Notes under the pieces: model-generated
What the model saw: the letters and a program-made list of their open reading frames with translations, nothing else
What the model was told of the DNA's origin: nothing
The model's database searches: none
Position numbers and translations under genes: made by a program
Source of the DNA: Thioclava marina
GTDB lineage: Bacteria > Pseudomonadota > Alphaproteobacteria > Rhodobacterales > Rhodobacteraceae
Reading direction: 5' to 3'
DNA: 64,000 nucleotides
Assembly (NCBI RefSeq): GCF_002020135.1
Contig: NZ_MPZS01000001.1
Span: forward strand, 1,488,001-1,552,000
Shown: positions 33,877 through 43,474 of the stretch, in pieces
Layout: every line of letters starts with the position of its first letter
How positions within the stretch are numbered: the first letter of the stretch is position 1

Positions 33877-35475
33877 ATGAGCATCGGACGTGTGAACCCG
33901 GCGAAACGCCTTGAAGATCAAGGTATCACTGGTCTCGGCAACGTTTATTACAACCTGATTGAGCCGGCACTGATCGAGCACGCCCTGAAGCGTGAAGAAG
34001 GCGTTCTGGGCAAGGGTGGCGCCTTTTATTGCTCGACCGGTCAGCACACTGGCCGCTCGCCGAAGGACAAGTTCGTCGTTCGCACTCCGTCCGTCGAAAA
34101 CACGATCTGGTGGGAAAACAACAAGCCGATGGCGGCTGACGCGTTCGACCGCCTGCATGCCGACATGCTCGCCCACATGCAGGGCAAGGACTATTTCGTC
34201 GAGGATCTCTACGGCGGTGCCGATCCGGAGCATCGCCTCGACGTGCGCCTCGTGGCCGAGCTTGCGTGGCACGGGTTGTTCCTGCGCACCATGCTGCGCC
34301 GCCCCGAGCGCGCCGAGCTTGATACGTTCGAGCCGGAATGGACGATCATCAACTGCCCGTCGTTCAAAGCCGACCCCGAACGCCATGGCTGCCGCACCGA
34401 AACCGTCATCGCGCTCAACTTCGACAAGAAGCTGATCCTCATCGGCAACACGGCCTATGCGGGCGAGAACAAGAAAGGCGTGTTCACGCTTCTCAACTAC
34501 ATCCTGCCCGGCAAGGGCATCATGGCGATGCACTGCTCGGCGAACCACGCGATCGGCAACCCCGATGACTCGGCGGTCTTCTTCGGCCTGTCGGGCACCG
34601 GCAAGACCACGCTTTCGGCCGATCCCTCGCGCGTGCTGATCGGCGATGACGAGCATGGCTGGTCGGAAAACGGCATCTTCAACTTCGAAGGTGGTTGCTA
34701 CGCCAAGACGATCAACCTCTCGAAGGAAGCCGAACCCGACATCTACAACACCTGCTCGATGTTCGGCACCGTGGTCGAGAACATGGTCTACGATCCCGAG
34801 ACCCTGGAGCTGGACTTCGAAGACAACTCGCTGACCGACAACATGCGCTGCGCCTATCCGCTGCATTACATCTCGAATGCCTCGGAGACCTCGCTCGGTG
34901 GTCATCCGAAGAACGTGATCATGCTGACCTGCGACGCTTATGGCGTGCTGCCGCCGATCGCGCGTCTGACCCCGGCGCAGGCGATGTATCACTTCCTCTC
35001 GGGCTTCACCTCGAAGACCCCGGGCACTGAAGTGGGCGTGACCGAACCGCTTCCGACCTTCTCGACCTGCTTCGGCGCGCCCTTCATGCCGCGCCGTCCC
35101 GAGGTCTACGGCAAGCTGCTTCAGGAGAAGATCCACGAGCATGGCGCCTCGTGCTGGCTGGTCAACACCGGCTGGACCGGCGGCGCCTTCGGCACCGGGT
35201 CGCGCATGCCGATCCGCGCCACACGCGCGTTGCTGACCGCCGCGCTCGACGGCTCGCTGCACGATGTCGAATTCCGCAAGGACGAGAACTTCGGCTTCGA
35301 CGTGCCGGTCGCGGTTCCGGGCGTCTCTGACGTCCTGCTCGACCCGCGCCGCACCTGGGACGACAAGGACGCCTATGACGCGCAGGCGGCCAAGCTCGTG
35401 CAGATGTTCGCCGACAATTTCGCGCAATACGTCCCCTATATCGATGACGAGGTGAAGGCCGTCGCCATCGGCTGA
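33877..35475 (+). CDS. pckA: Phosphoenolpyruvate carboxykinase (ATP)
   Basis: Gluconeogenic enzyme converting oxaloacetate and ATP to PEP, CO2 and ADP. 532 residues. [12 protein letters not shown], the P-loop [19 protein letters not shown] (Mg2+/Mn2+ site) and NTGWTGG are all intact. The N terminus is uncertain: the ATG at 33877 (MSIGRVNP) agrees with homologues, but an in-frame ATG at 33844 has a better ribosome-binding site (GGGAGGAACCCA) and would add [11 protein letters not shown]. The gene is essential for growth on acetate or C4 acids, which fits the ethylmalonyl-CoA genes. Confidence 0.95.
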   Translation: MSIGRVNPAKRLEDQGITGLGNVYYNLIEPALIEHALKREEGVLGKGGAFYCSTGQHTGRSPKDKFVVRTPSVENTIWWENNKPMAADAFDRLHADMLAHMQGKDYFVEDLYGGADPEHRLDVRLVAELAWHGLFLRTMLRRPERAELDTFEPEWTIINCPSFKADPERHGCRTETVIALNFDKKLILIGNTAYAGENKKGVFTLLNYILPGKGIMAMHCSANHAIGNPDDSAVFFGLSGTGKTTLSADPSRVLIGDDEHGWSENGIFNFEGGCYAKTINLSKEAEPDIYNTCSMFGTVVENMVYDPETLELDFEDNSLTDNMRCAYPLHYISNASETSLGGHPKNVIMLTCDAYGVLPPIARLTPAQAMYHFLSGFTSKTPGTEVGVTEPLPTFSTCFGAPFMPRRPEVYGKLLQEKIHEHGASCWLVNTGWTGGAFGTGSRMPIRATRALLTAALDGSLHDVEFRKDENFGFDVPVAVPGVSDVLLDPRRTWDDKDAYDAQAAKLVQMFADNFAQYVPYIDDEVKAVAIG

Positions 35476-35497
35476 TCCTACGCGAACACGAAATTGA

Positions 35498-35527
35498 AAG
35501 GGCCGGCATTTTTGCCGGCCCTTTTTT
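35498..35527 (+). terminator. Terminator of pckA
   Basis: AAAGGGCCGGCA, short T loop, TGCCGGCCC, then TTTTTT. Stem of nine pairs, 23 bases after the pckA stop. Confidence 0.93.
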
Positions 35528-35555
35528 CATTCCAAACAGGGACTTCCCCAACTCC

Positions 35556-35582
35556 ATGATCCCGCTACATGATGCGGGTCAT
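35556..35582 (+). promoter_or_regulatory. Hairpin enclosing the start codon of the phospholipase D-like gene
   Basis: ATGA-T-CCCGC, loop TACATGAT, GCGGG-TCAT: a nine-pair stem with one bulged T. The loop carries the ATG at 35569. No recognisable ribosome-binding site precedes it. This could limit initiation or indicate a leaderless message. Confidence 0.5.
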
Positions 35583-37176
35583 GGTGTTCTCGCTGATCCT
35601 TATCCTCGCGCTGTCGGCCGTAGCCGCACTCATCGGGCTCATCGGCCTGACCCTGGTGGTGGCACGACTCTCTCATCGCCTCCCGAGAGGGCCTTTCCCG
35701 CATGGCGAAATCCGGATGGCACCCGAAACGGGCCGCATCGCACGCGCTCTCGCGGCCCGGCTCGCCAAAGCGGCTGACAAGAACGCGGTCCAGCTCCTGA
35801 CCGACCCTGTGGACGCGCTTGCGGCACGGCTCGAGCTTGTTGCTGCGGCCGAGGCCTCACTCGATCTGCAATACTACATCTGGCAAGACGACATCGCGGG
35901 AGCGCTAATGCTGGGCGCGTTGAGGGCTGCCGCAGCGCGAGGCGTCCGGGTGCGGCTCCTGATCGACGACAATGGCACGGCAGGGCTGGACCGCACGCTC
36001 GCGGCTCTCGATCAGCTTCCGAATATCGAAGTGCGGCTCTTCAATCCCTTCCCGATCCGGCGCGCACGGGTGCTGGGCTACCTGTCGGATTTCCGCCGCC
36101 TGAACCGGCGCATGCACAACAAGGCGATGATCGCCGACGGGCGAATCGCGATCCTTGGCGGGCGCAATATCGGAGACGACTATTTCAACGACCTTTCTTC
36201 CGCCGGCCTCTACATGGACATGGATGTTGCCGTCGCGGGCCCGGTTCTCCCGCAGGTCGGTCGTCAGTTCGATCTCTATTGGAACGCCCCGTCGGCAATT
36301 CCGGCCAGAGTGATGCTCGGCGGCTGCGCCGAAGAGGAGGCCCGCGCCATCGTGGAGAACGAAGAGTTGCGGCTGTGCTCCCCCGACGCCAGCGCCTATG
36401 CCGCAGCCATTGCGAGCCCAGAACGCGGGAAACGGATCCTCGACCCGGATGCGCCGAACATCGCCGCCGAGGCGCAGCTCATCTACGACCACCCCTCGAA
36501 GATCCATGGGCTTCTGAAAGGTCGCAAGCTGCTTTGGGAATATCTCATCCGCGCGCTCGGCACGCCGACGCAGGAACTGGTGCTGATCACGCCTTACCTC
36601 GTGCCGACGCGTGCCGGGGTGGGCTACCTGCGCCGGATCGCGAAAGCGGGCGCGAAGATCCGGGTGCTCACCAACTCATATGCCGCGACCGATGTTCCGC
36701 TCGTGCATTCTGGCTATGCGCATCGCCGCAAGAGCCTCCTGCGCGCTGGGATCGAGCTTTACGAATACGCCCCGGACGCCGAGGCAAGACTCCCCACGCG
36801 GCTCCGGCCGGGGCAGTTCGTGGGCTCGGATATTCGCGGCACCTCCCCCTTTTCGCGCAACAAGCTGCACGCGAAAGTCTTTGCGGCGGATCGTGAGCGC
36901 GTCTTCATCGGGTCATTCAACTTCGATCCCCGCTCGATGCGGCTCAATACCGAGCTGGGGCTGGTGCTCGTATCGCCCGAGATCGCAGCGCATATCTCCG
37001 ATGCCTTCCGCGAGTTCTTCCCCGAGCGCGCATGGCGGCTACGCCTGACGCGCACGCAGCAACTGCGCTGGTCGCGCCCCGGTCAGCCGGTGCTCAAACG
37101 CGAACCGGGCGTGCCGCTGACACACCGCATCGTGCTCTGGATCGCCCAGCGCCTGCCGATCGAGTGGATGCTGTAG
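35569..37176 (+). CDS. Phospholipase D / cardiolipin synthase-like protein
   Basis: 535 residues with one N-terminal membrane helix (about 5-30) and two HKD half-sites: HNKAMIADGRIAILGGRN near residue 183 and HAKVFAADRERVFIGSFN near residue 433. Both have the HxK-x4-D pattern, so the active site is complete. Bacterial members join or exchange phosphatidyl groups (cardiolipin synthase) or hydrolyse phospholipids; which applies here is open. The start could be either ATG at 35569 or 35572, or the ATG at 35581. It converges on rnr with a three-base gap between stops. Confidence 0.82.
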   Translation: MMRVMVFSLILILALSAVAALIGLIGLTLVVARLSHRLPRGPFPHGEIRMAPETGRIARALAARLAKAADKNAVQLLTDPVDALAARLELVAAAEASLDLQYYIWQDDIAGALMLGALRAAAARGVRVRLLIDDNGTAGLDRTLAALDQLPNIEVRLFNPFPIRRARVLGYLSDFRRLNRRMHNKAMIADGRIAILGGRNIGDDYFNDLSSAGLYMDMDVAVAGPVLPQVGRQFDLYWNAPSAIPARVMLGGCAEEEARAIVENEELRLCSPDASAYAAAIASPERGKRILDPDAPNIAAEAQLIYDHPSKIHGLLKGRKLLWEYLIRALGTPTQELVLITPYLVPTRAGVGYLRRIAKAGAKIRVLTNSYAATDVPLVHSGYAHRRKSLLRAGIELYEYAPDAEARLPTRLRPGQFVGSDIRGTSPFSRNKLHAKVFAADRERVFIGSFNFDPRSMRLNTELGLVLVSPEIAAHISDAFREFFPERAWRLRLTRTQQLRWSRPGQPVLKREPGVPLTHRIVLWIAQRLPIEWML

Positions 37177-37179
37177 GCC

Positions 37180-39462
37180 CTATTTCTTGCGGGTGCGCTT
37201 GACCTTGCGCGCGATGGCCTTCTTCTTCGCCGCATCGCGGGCCGGCTTGCGCGGCGGGCGCGTACCCGGACGACGGCCCTTGCGGCGCTTGCCATTGCCC
37301 GAGGGCATCCCCTGCCCCTCGACCTCCAAGAGCTCCAGCATCAGCCCGCCCGTGATCGGCACGGCCTCTGCGAGTCGCACCCGGACACGCTGGCCGATGG
37401 TGATCGTCATGCCGGTCTCCGAGCCCACCAGTTCCTGCGCCTCGCGGTCGAAATGGAAGAACTCGCGCCCGATCTCGCGGATCGGGATCAGCCCGTCGGC
37501 TCCGGTTTCGTCGAGTTTCACGAAGGCGCCGAATTTCTGCACGCCCGAGATGCGTCCGGTGAACTCGCTGCCCACCCGATCCGACAGGTAAGCCGCGAGG
37601 TAGCGGTCGGTCGTGTCGCGCTCGGCGGCCATCGAACGGCGCTCGGTGTCGGAGATCTGCTGCGCGGTCTCTTCGAGATTGTCGATATCCCACTGGCTCA
37701 GCCCGTCCTTGCCCCAGCCATGACCGAGGATCAGCGCGCGATGCACGATCAGGTCGGAATAGCGCCGGATCGGCGAGGTGAAATGTGCGTAGGATCGCAG
37801 CGCGAGGCCGAAATGCCCGTAATTCGTCGGCGCGTAATAGGCCTGCGTCATCGAGCGCAGCGTCGAGATATTGATCAGCTCGTCGAACTCGGAACCCTCG
37901 GACTGGCTGAGCAGGTTGTTGAGATGCGCGGTTTGGAGCACCTGCCCCTTGGCCAGCGTGAACCCCGACGCCTGCGCCACCTCGCGCAGCGCCTCGATCT
38001 TCTCGAGGCTGGGCTCTTCGTGGACGCGATAAAGCAGCGGACGGCGCAGCTTTTCGAGTTCCTCGGCGGCCGCGACATTGGCCAGCACCATGAATTCCTC
38101 GATCAGCTTGTGGGCATCGAGACGCGTCTTGAACTGGATCGAGGTGACATGCCCGTCATCCCCGATCACGATCTGCCGCTCGGGCAGGTCCAGCTCCAGC
38201 GGCTGACGCAGCGCGCGGGCACGCTTGAGCGCCTCATAGGCCTCGTAGATCGGGTCGATGATCTCCTCGACCATGGCTTCGGTCTTCTCGTCCGGGTTGC
38301 CGTCACGCGCCGATTGCACCTGCCCGTATTCCAGCGAGCCCACCGAACGGATCATGCCCCGCGTGAAGCGATGGCTCAGCTTGCGGCCATGTTCGTCGAT
38401 CTTCATCCGAACCGCGAGAACCGCGCGGTCGACATTTTCATGCAAAGAGCACAAATCGCCCGAAAGCCGGTCGGGCAGCATCGGCACGACGCGGTCGGGG
38501 AAATAGGTCGAATTCCCTCGTTTACGCGCCTCACGATCGAGCGCGGAGCCCGGCGTCACGTAATGCGCCACGTCCGCGATCGCGACCCAGATCAGGAAGC
38601 CGTTTTCGTTCTTCGGATCGTCATCGCGCTCGACGAGCACCGCATCGTCGCGGTCGCGCGCATCCGCCGGGTCGATCGTCACGAAGGGCAGCTTGCGCAG
38701 GTCTTCGCGATCGCCCAGAGGCGCCGGTTCGGCAGCGTCTGCCTCGGCCACGACCTCATCGGGGAAATCGTCGGGGATGCCGTGTTGGTGGATCGCGATG
38801 AGCGAGACGGCCTTGGGCGCCGACGGATCGCCCAGCACCTCGAGCACCCGCGCGCGCGGCAGCCCCATGCGACCACGCGGACCGGTCTGCTCGGCCTCGA
38901 CCAGTTCGCCATCCTTGGCGCCTTCGGTCACGGCGGCGGGCACCTGCCATTCGCTCTCGGCACCCTTGTCGATCGGCATGATCCGCCCGCCTTCGGCGGT
39001 CTTGCGGAAGATGCCGACAATGCGATGGGAGGCGGTGCCGATCTTGCGGATCAGACGCGCCACATAGCCATAGCTTTCATCTTCGACCGGCGTGAGACGC
39101 CCGAGAACCCGGTCACCCTGCGCCAAAGCGGGATCGCCTTCGCGGCGCACATAAAGCACGACCGGCGCCGGCCCCTCGCCCGTCCATTCGGCGGGCTCGG
39201 CCCATTGGTCGCCCTGGCTGTCCTCGCGCAGCATCCGCAGCACCGTCACCGGCGGCAGCGTGCTCGGATCACGGAACTGGCGGCGGCGCTTCTCGATCAG
39301 CCCCTCGGCCTCCATCTCGCGCAGGATCCGCTTGAGCTCGATCTTCGCTTGCCCCTTGACGCCGAAGGCCCGCGCGATGTCGCGCTTGGCCGTCTGGTCG
39401 GGGTTATCGTTGAGCCAGTCGAGGATCTGCTGGCGCGAGGGAATGGGGGCGGCTTTGCTCAT
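37180..39462 (-). CDS. rnr: Ribonuclease R
   Basis: 3'-to-5' exoribonuclease of the RNB family that degrades structured RNA. 760 residues: N-terminal winged-helix (RQQILDWLNDNPDQTAKRDI), cold-shock-like domains, RNB catalytic core with DPADARDRDDAVL supplying the metal-binding Asp cluster, and a C-terminal S1 domain (FTGRISGVQKFGAFVKL). The tail is a very basic Lys/Arg/Gly/Pro stretch typical of RNase R. Start at 39462 gives MSKAAPIPSR; five extra residues upstream are unlikely. Confidence 0.94.
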   Translation of the reverse strand: MSKAAPIPSRQQILDWLNDNPDQTAKRDIARAFGVKGQAKIELKRILREMEAEGLIEKRRRQFRDPSTLPPVTVLRMLREDSQGDQWAEPAEWTGEGPAPVVLYVRREGDPALAQGDRVLGRLTPVEDESYGYVARLIRKIGTASHRIVGIFRKTAEGGRIMPIDKGAESEWQVPAAVTEGAKDGELVEAEQTGPRGRMGLPRARVLEVLGDPSAPKAVSLIAIHQHGIPDDFPDEVVAEADAAEPAPLGDREDLRKLPFVTIDPADARDRDDAVLVERDDDPKNENGFLIWVAIADVAHYVTPGSALDREARKRGNSTYFPDRVVPMLPDRLSGDLCSLHENVDRAVLAVRMKIDEHGRKLSHRFTRGMIRSVGSLEYGQVQSARDGNPDEKTEAMVEEIIDPIYEAYEALKRARALRQPLELDLPERQIVIGDDGHVTSIQFKTRLDAHKLIEEFMVLANVAAAEELEKLRRPLLYRVHEEPSLEKIEALREVAQASGFTLAKGQVLQTAHLNNLLSQSEGSEFDELINISTLRSMTQAYYAPTNYGHFGLALRSYAHFTSPIRRYSDLIVHRALILGHGWGKDGLSQWDIDNLEETAQQISDTERRSMAAERDTTDRYLAAYLSDRVGSEFTGRISGVQKFGAFVKLDETGADGLIPIREIGREFFHFDREAQELVGSETGMTITIGQRVRVRLAEAVPITGGLMLELLEVEGQGMPSGNGKRRKGRRPGTRPPRKPARDAAKKKAIARKVKRTRKK

Positions 39463-39598
39463 GGCCCTGCCTAGCATGGGCTTGGCGGGCCGTCACGCGG
39501 GGAAATCGCAACACTGGCACCGCGAGAGCCGCTCAGGATTCCGCTTGCGGGGGCGGCGGCGCAGGCCTAGCCTCCGCGCGAAACTGATGGAGGCCCTC

Positions 39599-40057
39599 AT
39601 GGCAAAAATCGAAGCCCGTCTGGCAGAACTTGGAATCAGCTTGCCCGATGCGCCGATGCCCGCAGCGAATTACGTGCCCTTCGTGCGCAGCGGCAACCAG
39701 CTTTTCGTGTCGGGCCAGATCTCGAACGGCCCCGAAGGCCTGATCCTCGGCAAGCTCGGTGACAGCATGGACGTGGCCGAGGGCGCGATGGCCGCGCGGT
39801 TCTGCGGCCTCGCGCTGATCGCACAGGCCAAAGCGGCGCTTGGCGATCTCGACAAGGTCAAGCGCGTGGTAAAGCTCGTGGGCTTCGTCAATTCCACGTC
39901 TGATTTCACCGACCAGCCCAAAGTGGTCAACGGCTGCTCGGACCTGATGGTCGAGGTCTTCGGCGAGGCTGGCCGTCACGCTCGCTCCGCGGTCTCCGCC
40001 GGGTCTCTCCCGCTTGGCGTCTCGGTCGAGATCGAGGCGATTTTCGAGGTCGAGTGA
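39599..40057 (+). CDS. RidA family protein
   Basis: 152 residues of the YjgF/YER057c/UK114 fold, the long RidA subgroup (near YoaB or Rid4-7), with NQLFVSGQISNGPEG and KRVVKLVGFVNSTSDF. RidA proteins hydrolyse reactive enamines and imines made by PLP enzymes, though several subgroups lack that activity. The ATG at 39599 follows GGAGGCC; the in-frame ATG at 39587 is poorer. The stop overlaps the next ATG (TGATG). Confidence 0.87.
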   Translation: MAKIEARLAELGISLPDAPMPAANYVPFVRSGNQLFVSGQISNGPEGLILGKLGDSMDVAEGAMAARFCGLALIAQAKAALGDLDKVKRVVKLVGFVNSTSDFTDQPKVVNGCSDLMVEVFGEAGRHARSAVSAGSLPLGVSVEIEAIFEVE

Positions 40058-40821
40058 TGGCGCTGCACCCCGATTTTCTTCGCCTGCCGATCGCGCATCG
40101 GGCGTTGCATGATTTCGCGCTCGGCCGGCCCGAGAACAGCCGCGGGGCGATCCGGGCGGCGATCGCGGCGGGCTACGGGATCGAGATCGACGTGCAGCTT
40201 TCGGCCGATGGCGTGCCGATGGTGTTTCACGACTACTCGCTGCATCGGCTGACCGGTGAGACCGGGCCGGTGCGCGGGCGCACGGCGGCGGAACTGGGGG
40301 CGATCACGCTCAAAGGCACGGAAGAAGGCATCCCGACGCTGGCTGAAGTGCTCGAGATCGTCGCCGGTCAGGTGCCGCTTCTGGTCGAGATCAAGGATCA
40401 GGATGGCGCGCTCGGACTACAGGTCGGCCCGCTCGAAGAGGCAACCGCGAAGCTGCTGAGCACCTATGACGGCCCCGTCGCGGTGATGTCCTTCAACCCG
40501 CATGCGATCGAGGCTTTCGGCAAGTTCGCGCCGGGGGTGCCGGTGGGGCTGACGACTTCCGCCTATCAGCCCCATGACTGGGCCCTCCTGCCGGCCGCGC
40601 GCGGCGATGAGCTGCGCCACATCCCGGATTTCGAACGGCTCGGGGCGGCCTTCATTTCGCATGAGGCCAAAGATCTGACCGCGGCGCGCGTGACCGAGCT
40701 GAAAGGTCTCGGCGTGCCGGTTCTGTGCTGGACGATCCGCTCCGTCGACGAAGAGGCGCTGGCGCGGCAGGTGGCCGACAATGTGACCTTCGAGGGATAT
40801 CTTTCGGCGCTGCCTGCTTGA
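40057..40821 (+). CDS. Glycerophosphodiester phosphodiesterase family protein
   Basis: 254-residue GDPD TIM barrel. Catalytic residues are visible: His-Arg in IAHRALHDF, Glu-Asp in YGIEIDVQ, and His in MVFHDYSLHRLTG. No signal peptide, so probably cytosolic. Cleaves glycerophosphodiesters to glycerol-3-phosphate and alcohol. Coupled to the RidA gene by one-base overlap, a pairing for which I know no metabolic reason. Confidence 0.9.
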   Translation: MALHPDFLRLPIAHRALHDFALGRPENSRGAIRAAIAAGYGIEIDVQLSADGVPMVFHDYSLHRLTGETGPVRGRTAAELGAITLKGTEEGIPTLAEVLEIVAGQVPLLVEIKDQDGALGLQVGPLEEATAKLLSTYDGPVAVMSFNPHAIEAFGKFAPGVPVGLTTSAYQPHDWALLPAARGDELRHIPDFERLGAAFISHEAKDLTAARVTELKGLGVPVLCWTIRSVDEEALARQVADNVTFEGYLSALPA

Positions 40822-40880
40822 CCGATGGGCCGAAGGGCCCAGATTCAGCGCAAAGACCTCGCAACCTCCCCCGGGGGATC

Positions 40881-42059
40881 ATGGATCAAAGCGTTGAAAT
40901 CACGCTTCATTCGGATATTTCCGAAATAAGTGAAGTCGACTGGAACGCCTGCGCCTGCCCCGAAACCGGGGATGGGCGGCGGGCGTTCGACCCTTTCACC
41001 ACCCATCGCTTCCTTGCCGCACTGGAGACCTCGGGGTCTGTCGGGCCGGGGACGGGCTGGGACGCGCGCCATGTTGTCGCGCGCATGGGTGGGCAGGTGA
41101 TCGCCGTCGCCCCGCTCTATGTCAAATCGCACAGCCAGGGAGAATATGTCTTCGACCACGGCTGGGCCGACGCCTATGAGCGCGCGGGCGGGCACTATTA
41201 TCCCAAGCTGCAATGCGCCGTGCCGTTTACCCCGGTTGCGGGGCCGCGCCTTCTGACCTTGCCGGGGCTGGAAGACGCGGGCAAGCGCGCGCTGCTGGCG
41301 GGTATGGAGCAGATCGCCAGCGGCGCGGGCGTTTCCTCCGTCCACATCACCTTCTGCACCGAGGACGAGGCAGAACTGGCCGCGGACGTGGGCTGGCTGC
41401 ACCGGATCGGTCAGCAATTCCACTGGATCAATCGCGACTACCCCAGTTTCGACGCCTTCCTTGGCGAGCTCAGCTCCCGCAAGCGCAAGGCGCTGCGCAA
41501 GGAACGTCAGCGCGCCCAGGCCTTCGGCGGCGAGATCGTGCAGCTCTCCGGCGACGACATCAGCCCCGAGCATTGGGATGCGTTCTGGGCGTTTTACCAG
41601 GATACCGGCAGCCGGAAATGGGGCCGCCCCTACCTGACGCGCGACTTCTTCGACCGCTTGCACGAGATGCGCGAGGACGTGCTGCTCGTACTGGCGATGA
41701 ACGGACCACGTCCGATCGCGGGGGCACTCAACTTGATCGGGCGCGAGGCGCTCTTCGGCCGCTATTGGGGCTGCGTCGAGGACCACCCGTTCCTGCATTT
41801 CGAGCTTTGTTACCATCAGGCCGTCGATTACGCGATCGCCCATGGCCTGAAACGTGTCGAGGCCGGTGCACAAGGCGAGCACAAGCTGGCGCGCGGCTAC
41901 CTGCCTGTCGCGACCCATTCCGCGCATTGGATCGCTCATCCGGGTCTGCGCCGCGCCGTGTCCGAGTATCTCGAAGCTGAACGCGCCGCCGTGGACGAGG
42001 ATATCGAGATCCTGACCGAGATGGGCCCGTTCCGCAGCCCTTCGGAACCCGAACGCTAA
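40881..42059 (+). CDS. FemAB/GNAT-like protein (DUF482, peptidogalycan type)
   Basis: 392 residues. The arrangement of LGELSSRKRKALRKERQRA followed by DAFWAFYQDTGSRKWGRPYL and later GALNLIGREALFGRYWGC marks the DUF482 family of FemAB-like acyltransferases with a double GNAT fold. Substrate unknown; members are often annotated as peptidogalycan biosynthesis or N-acetyltransferase on weak grounds. Start at 40881 gives a protein of the family's normal length. It follows GDPD after 59 bases. Confidence 0.82.
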   Translation: MDQSVEITLHSDISEISEVDWNACACPETGDGRRAFDPFTTHRFLAALETSGSVGPGTGWDARHVVARMGGQVIAVAPLYVKSHSQGEYVFDHGWADAYERAGGHYYPKLQCAVPFTPVAGPRLLTLPGLEDAGKRALLAGMEQIASGAGVSSVHITFCTEDEAELAADVGWLHRIGQQFHWINRDYPSFDAFLGELSSRKRKALRKERQRAQAFGGEIVQLSGDDISPEHWDAFWAFYQDTGSRKWGRPYLTRDFFDRLHEMREDVLLVLAMNGPRPIAGALNLIGREALFGRYWGCVEDHPFLHFELCYHQAVDYAIAHGLKRVEAGAQGEHKLARGYLPVATHSAHWIAHPGLRRAVSEYLEAERAAVDEDIEILTEMGPFRSPSEPER

Positions 42060-42097
42060 GCCGGCGTTTGTCACAAGACATATGACAGGAGAGACGA

Positions 42098-42979
42098 ATG
42101 AACCTTGAGGACCTGACCCAAGTCAGCAGCTGGCTGACGCAGGATCGGATCGACGCCGCGATCATGGTCGCGGTGAACGTGGTGGCGGCGCTGGTGATCT
42201 TGTTGGTCGCGATAGCGATCTCGGCCTGGGCGAAGCGTCGCATCGTGGCGCTCTCGAACCGATATGCGCGGCTCGACGACACGCTCTTCGGCTTCCTCGG
42301 GAACATGGTCAAATACCTGGTCCTCGCGATCGGGGTGATTTTCATCCTCAACCGCTTCGGCATCCAGACCACTTCGCTTGCCGCCCTCGTCGGCGCTGCC
42401 GGTCTTGCCATCGGCCTCGCGCTGCAAGGCACGCTGTCGAACCTCGCCGCAGGTGTGATGATCATTCTCTTCCGCCCGTTCCGGCAGGGTGACTTCATCG
42501 CGGCCGGGTCGGAAAGCGGCACTGTCACCGAGATACAGCTCTTTTATACGGTGCTGACCACCTATGACGGCATCCAGATCATCGTGCCCAACGGCGATAT
42601 CTGGTCGAAGTCGATCATCAACTATTCCGCCAACCCGACCCGGATGATGGATCTGACGATCGGCGTCGCCTATGACGCCGATCTGAAGAAGACGCAGGAA
42701 GTGCTGGAGCGCATCTCGCTTTCGGACGAGCGCGCCCTGAAAGACCCGGCGCCGACGATCCGGGTGAAGGCTCTTGGCGACAGCTCGGTGGATTTCACCT
42801 TCCGCGTCTGGGCAAATTCCTCGGATTTCTGGGCCTTGCAGGCCGATTACACCCGCAAGATCAAGGAAGAGTTCGACGCGAACGGCATCGGCATTCCCTT
42901 CCCGACCCGTACGCTCGAAGTGGTTCAGGTGCCCAAGATCGAAACTGCCCCGGTAAAATCCGAGGGCAGCGCTGCGTGA
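42098..42979 (+). CDS. Small-conductance mechanosensitive channel (MscS)
   Basis: 293 residues in the size range of E. coli MscS (286). Three helices: about 20-45, 62-85, and the pore helix with AALVGAAGLAIGLALQGTLS, whose Ala/Gly pattern lines the pore. The beta domain follows (VTEIQLFYTVLTTYDG), then the C-terminal alpha/beta part. Releases solutes on hypo-osmotic shock. CAGGAGAG precedes the ATG. Confidence 0.93.
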   Translation: MNLEDLTQVSSWLTQDRIDAAIMVAVNVVAALVILLVAIAISAWAKRRIVALSNRYARLDDTLFGFLGNMVKYLVLAIGVIFILNRFGIQTTSLAALVGAAGLAIGLALQGTLSNLAAGVMIILFRPFRQGDFIAAGSESGTVTEIQLFYTVLTTYDGIQIIVPNGDIWSKSIINYSANPTRMMDLTIGVAYDADLKKTQEVLERISLSDERALKDPAPTIRVKALGDSSVDFTFRVWANSSDFWALQADYTRKIKEEFDANGIGIPFPTRTLEVVQVPKIETAPVKSEGSAA

Positions 42980-43035
42980 TCTGGTCAGAGGCGCGCAAGA
43001 TGCTACCATTGACCCAAAGCTGAAGGGAGCGAGCC

Positions 43036-43398
43036 ATGACATCAAAGCTTGACGCCGAAGAACGCAAGGCCCTTCTGGGCGCACTCGAAGACAGCGGCTG
43101 GCGCGCCGCCGAAGAGGGCGACGCGATGGTCAAGCGGCTGATCTTCAAAGATTTCTCGGCCGCCTGGGGGCTCATGTCGCGCGCCGCGCTCTGCGCCGAG
43201 ACGATGAACCATCATCCCGACTGGCGCAATGTCTACAACAAGCTCGAGATCACGCTTTCGACCCATGATTGCGGCGGGGTGAGCGTGCTCGACATCGAGC
43301 TCGCCCGCGCGCTGGATGCTTTGGCCGAAGGTGTGGCGGAGGTCGACCGCGATATCGGTCGTCCGCTGATGCGGCTTGCCGATCAGGTCGAGGACTGA
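43036..43398 (+). CDS. Pterin-4a-carbinolamine dehydratase-like protein
   Basis: 120 residues. The active-site motif is NHHPDWRNVYNKLEI, followed by STHDCGGVSVLDIELA, typical of PCD/DCoH. The C terminus runs about 20 residues past the usual end (VAEVDRDIGRPLMRLADQ). No aromatic amino-acid hydroxylase is in the window, so its role here may be in molybdopterin or general pterin chemistry. Start preceded by AAGGGAGCG. Confidence 0.88.
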   Translation: MTSKLDAEERKALLGALEDSGWRAAEEGDAMVKRLIFKDFSAAWGLMSRAALCAETMNHHPDWRNVYNKLEITLSTHDCGGVSVLDIELARALDALAEGVAEVDRDIGRPLMRLADQVED

Positions 43399-43426
43399 AC
43401 GCGAGCCTCGAAGCCAGCCCGAATGA

Positions 43427-43453
43427 AAACGCCCGGCAGATTGCCGGGCGTTT
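43427..43453. terminator. Bidirectional terminator between the pterin dehydratase and peroxiredoxin genes
   Basis: AAACGCCCGGCA-GAT-TGCCGGGCGTTT, a perfect palindrome between two convergent genes, with A and T ends on either side suited to both directions. Confidence 0.85.
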
Positions 43454-43474
43454 CCGTTTACAGCGCAAGCGCGA

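Noticed and set aside
35498-35527. Repeat family membership of the GGGCCGGCA-type hairpins after etfA and pckA
   Set aside because: They are ordinary terminators with T runs and lack the GATATTT block of the dispersed element.
43036-43398. Phenylalanine-hydroxylase operon from the pterin dehydratase
   Set aside because: No phhA or other pterin-dependent hydroxylase is nearby; the gene stands alone between mscS and a peroxiredoxin.
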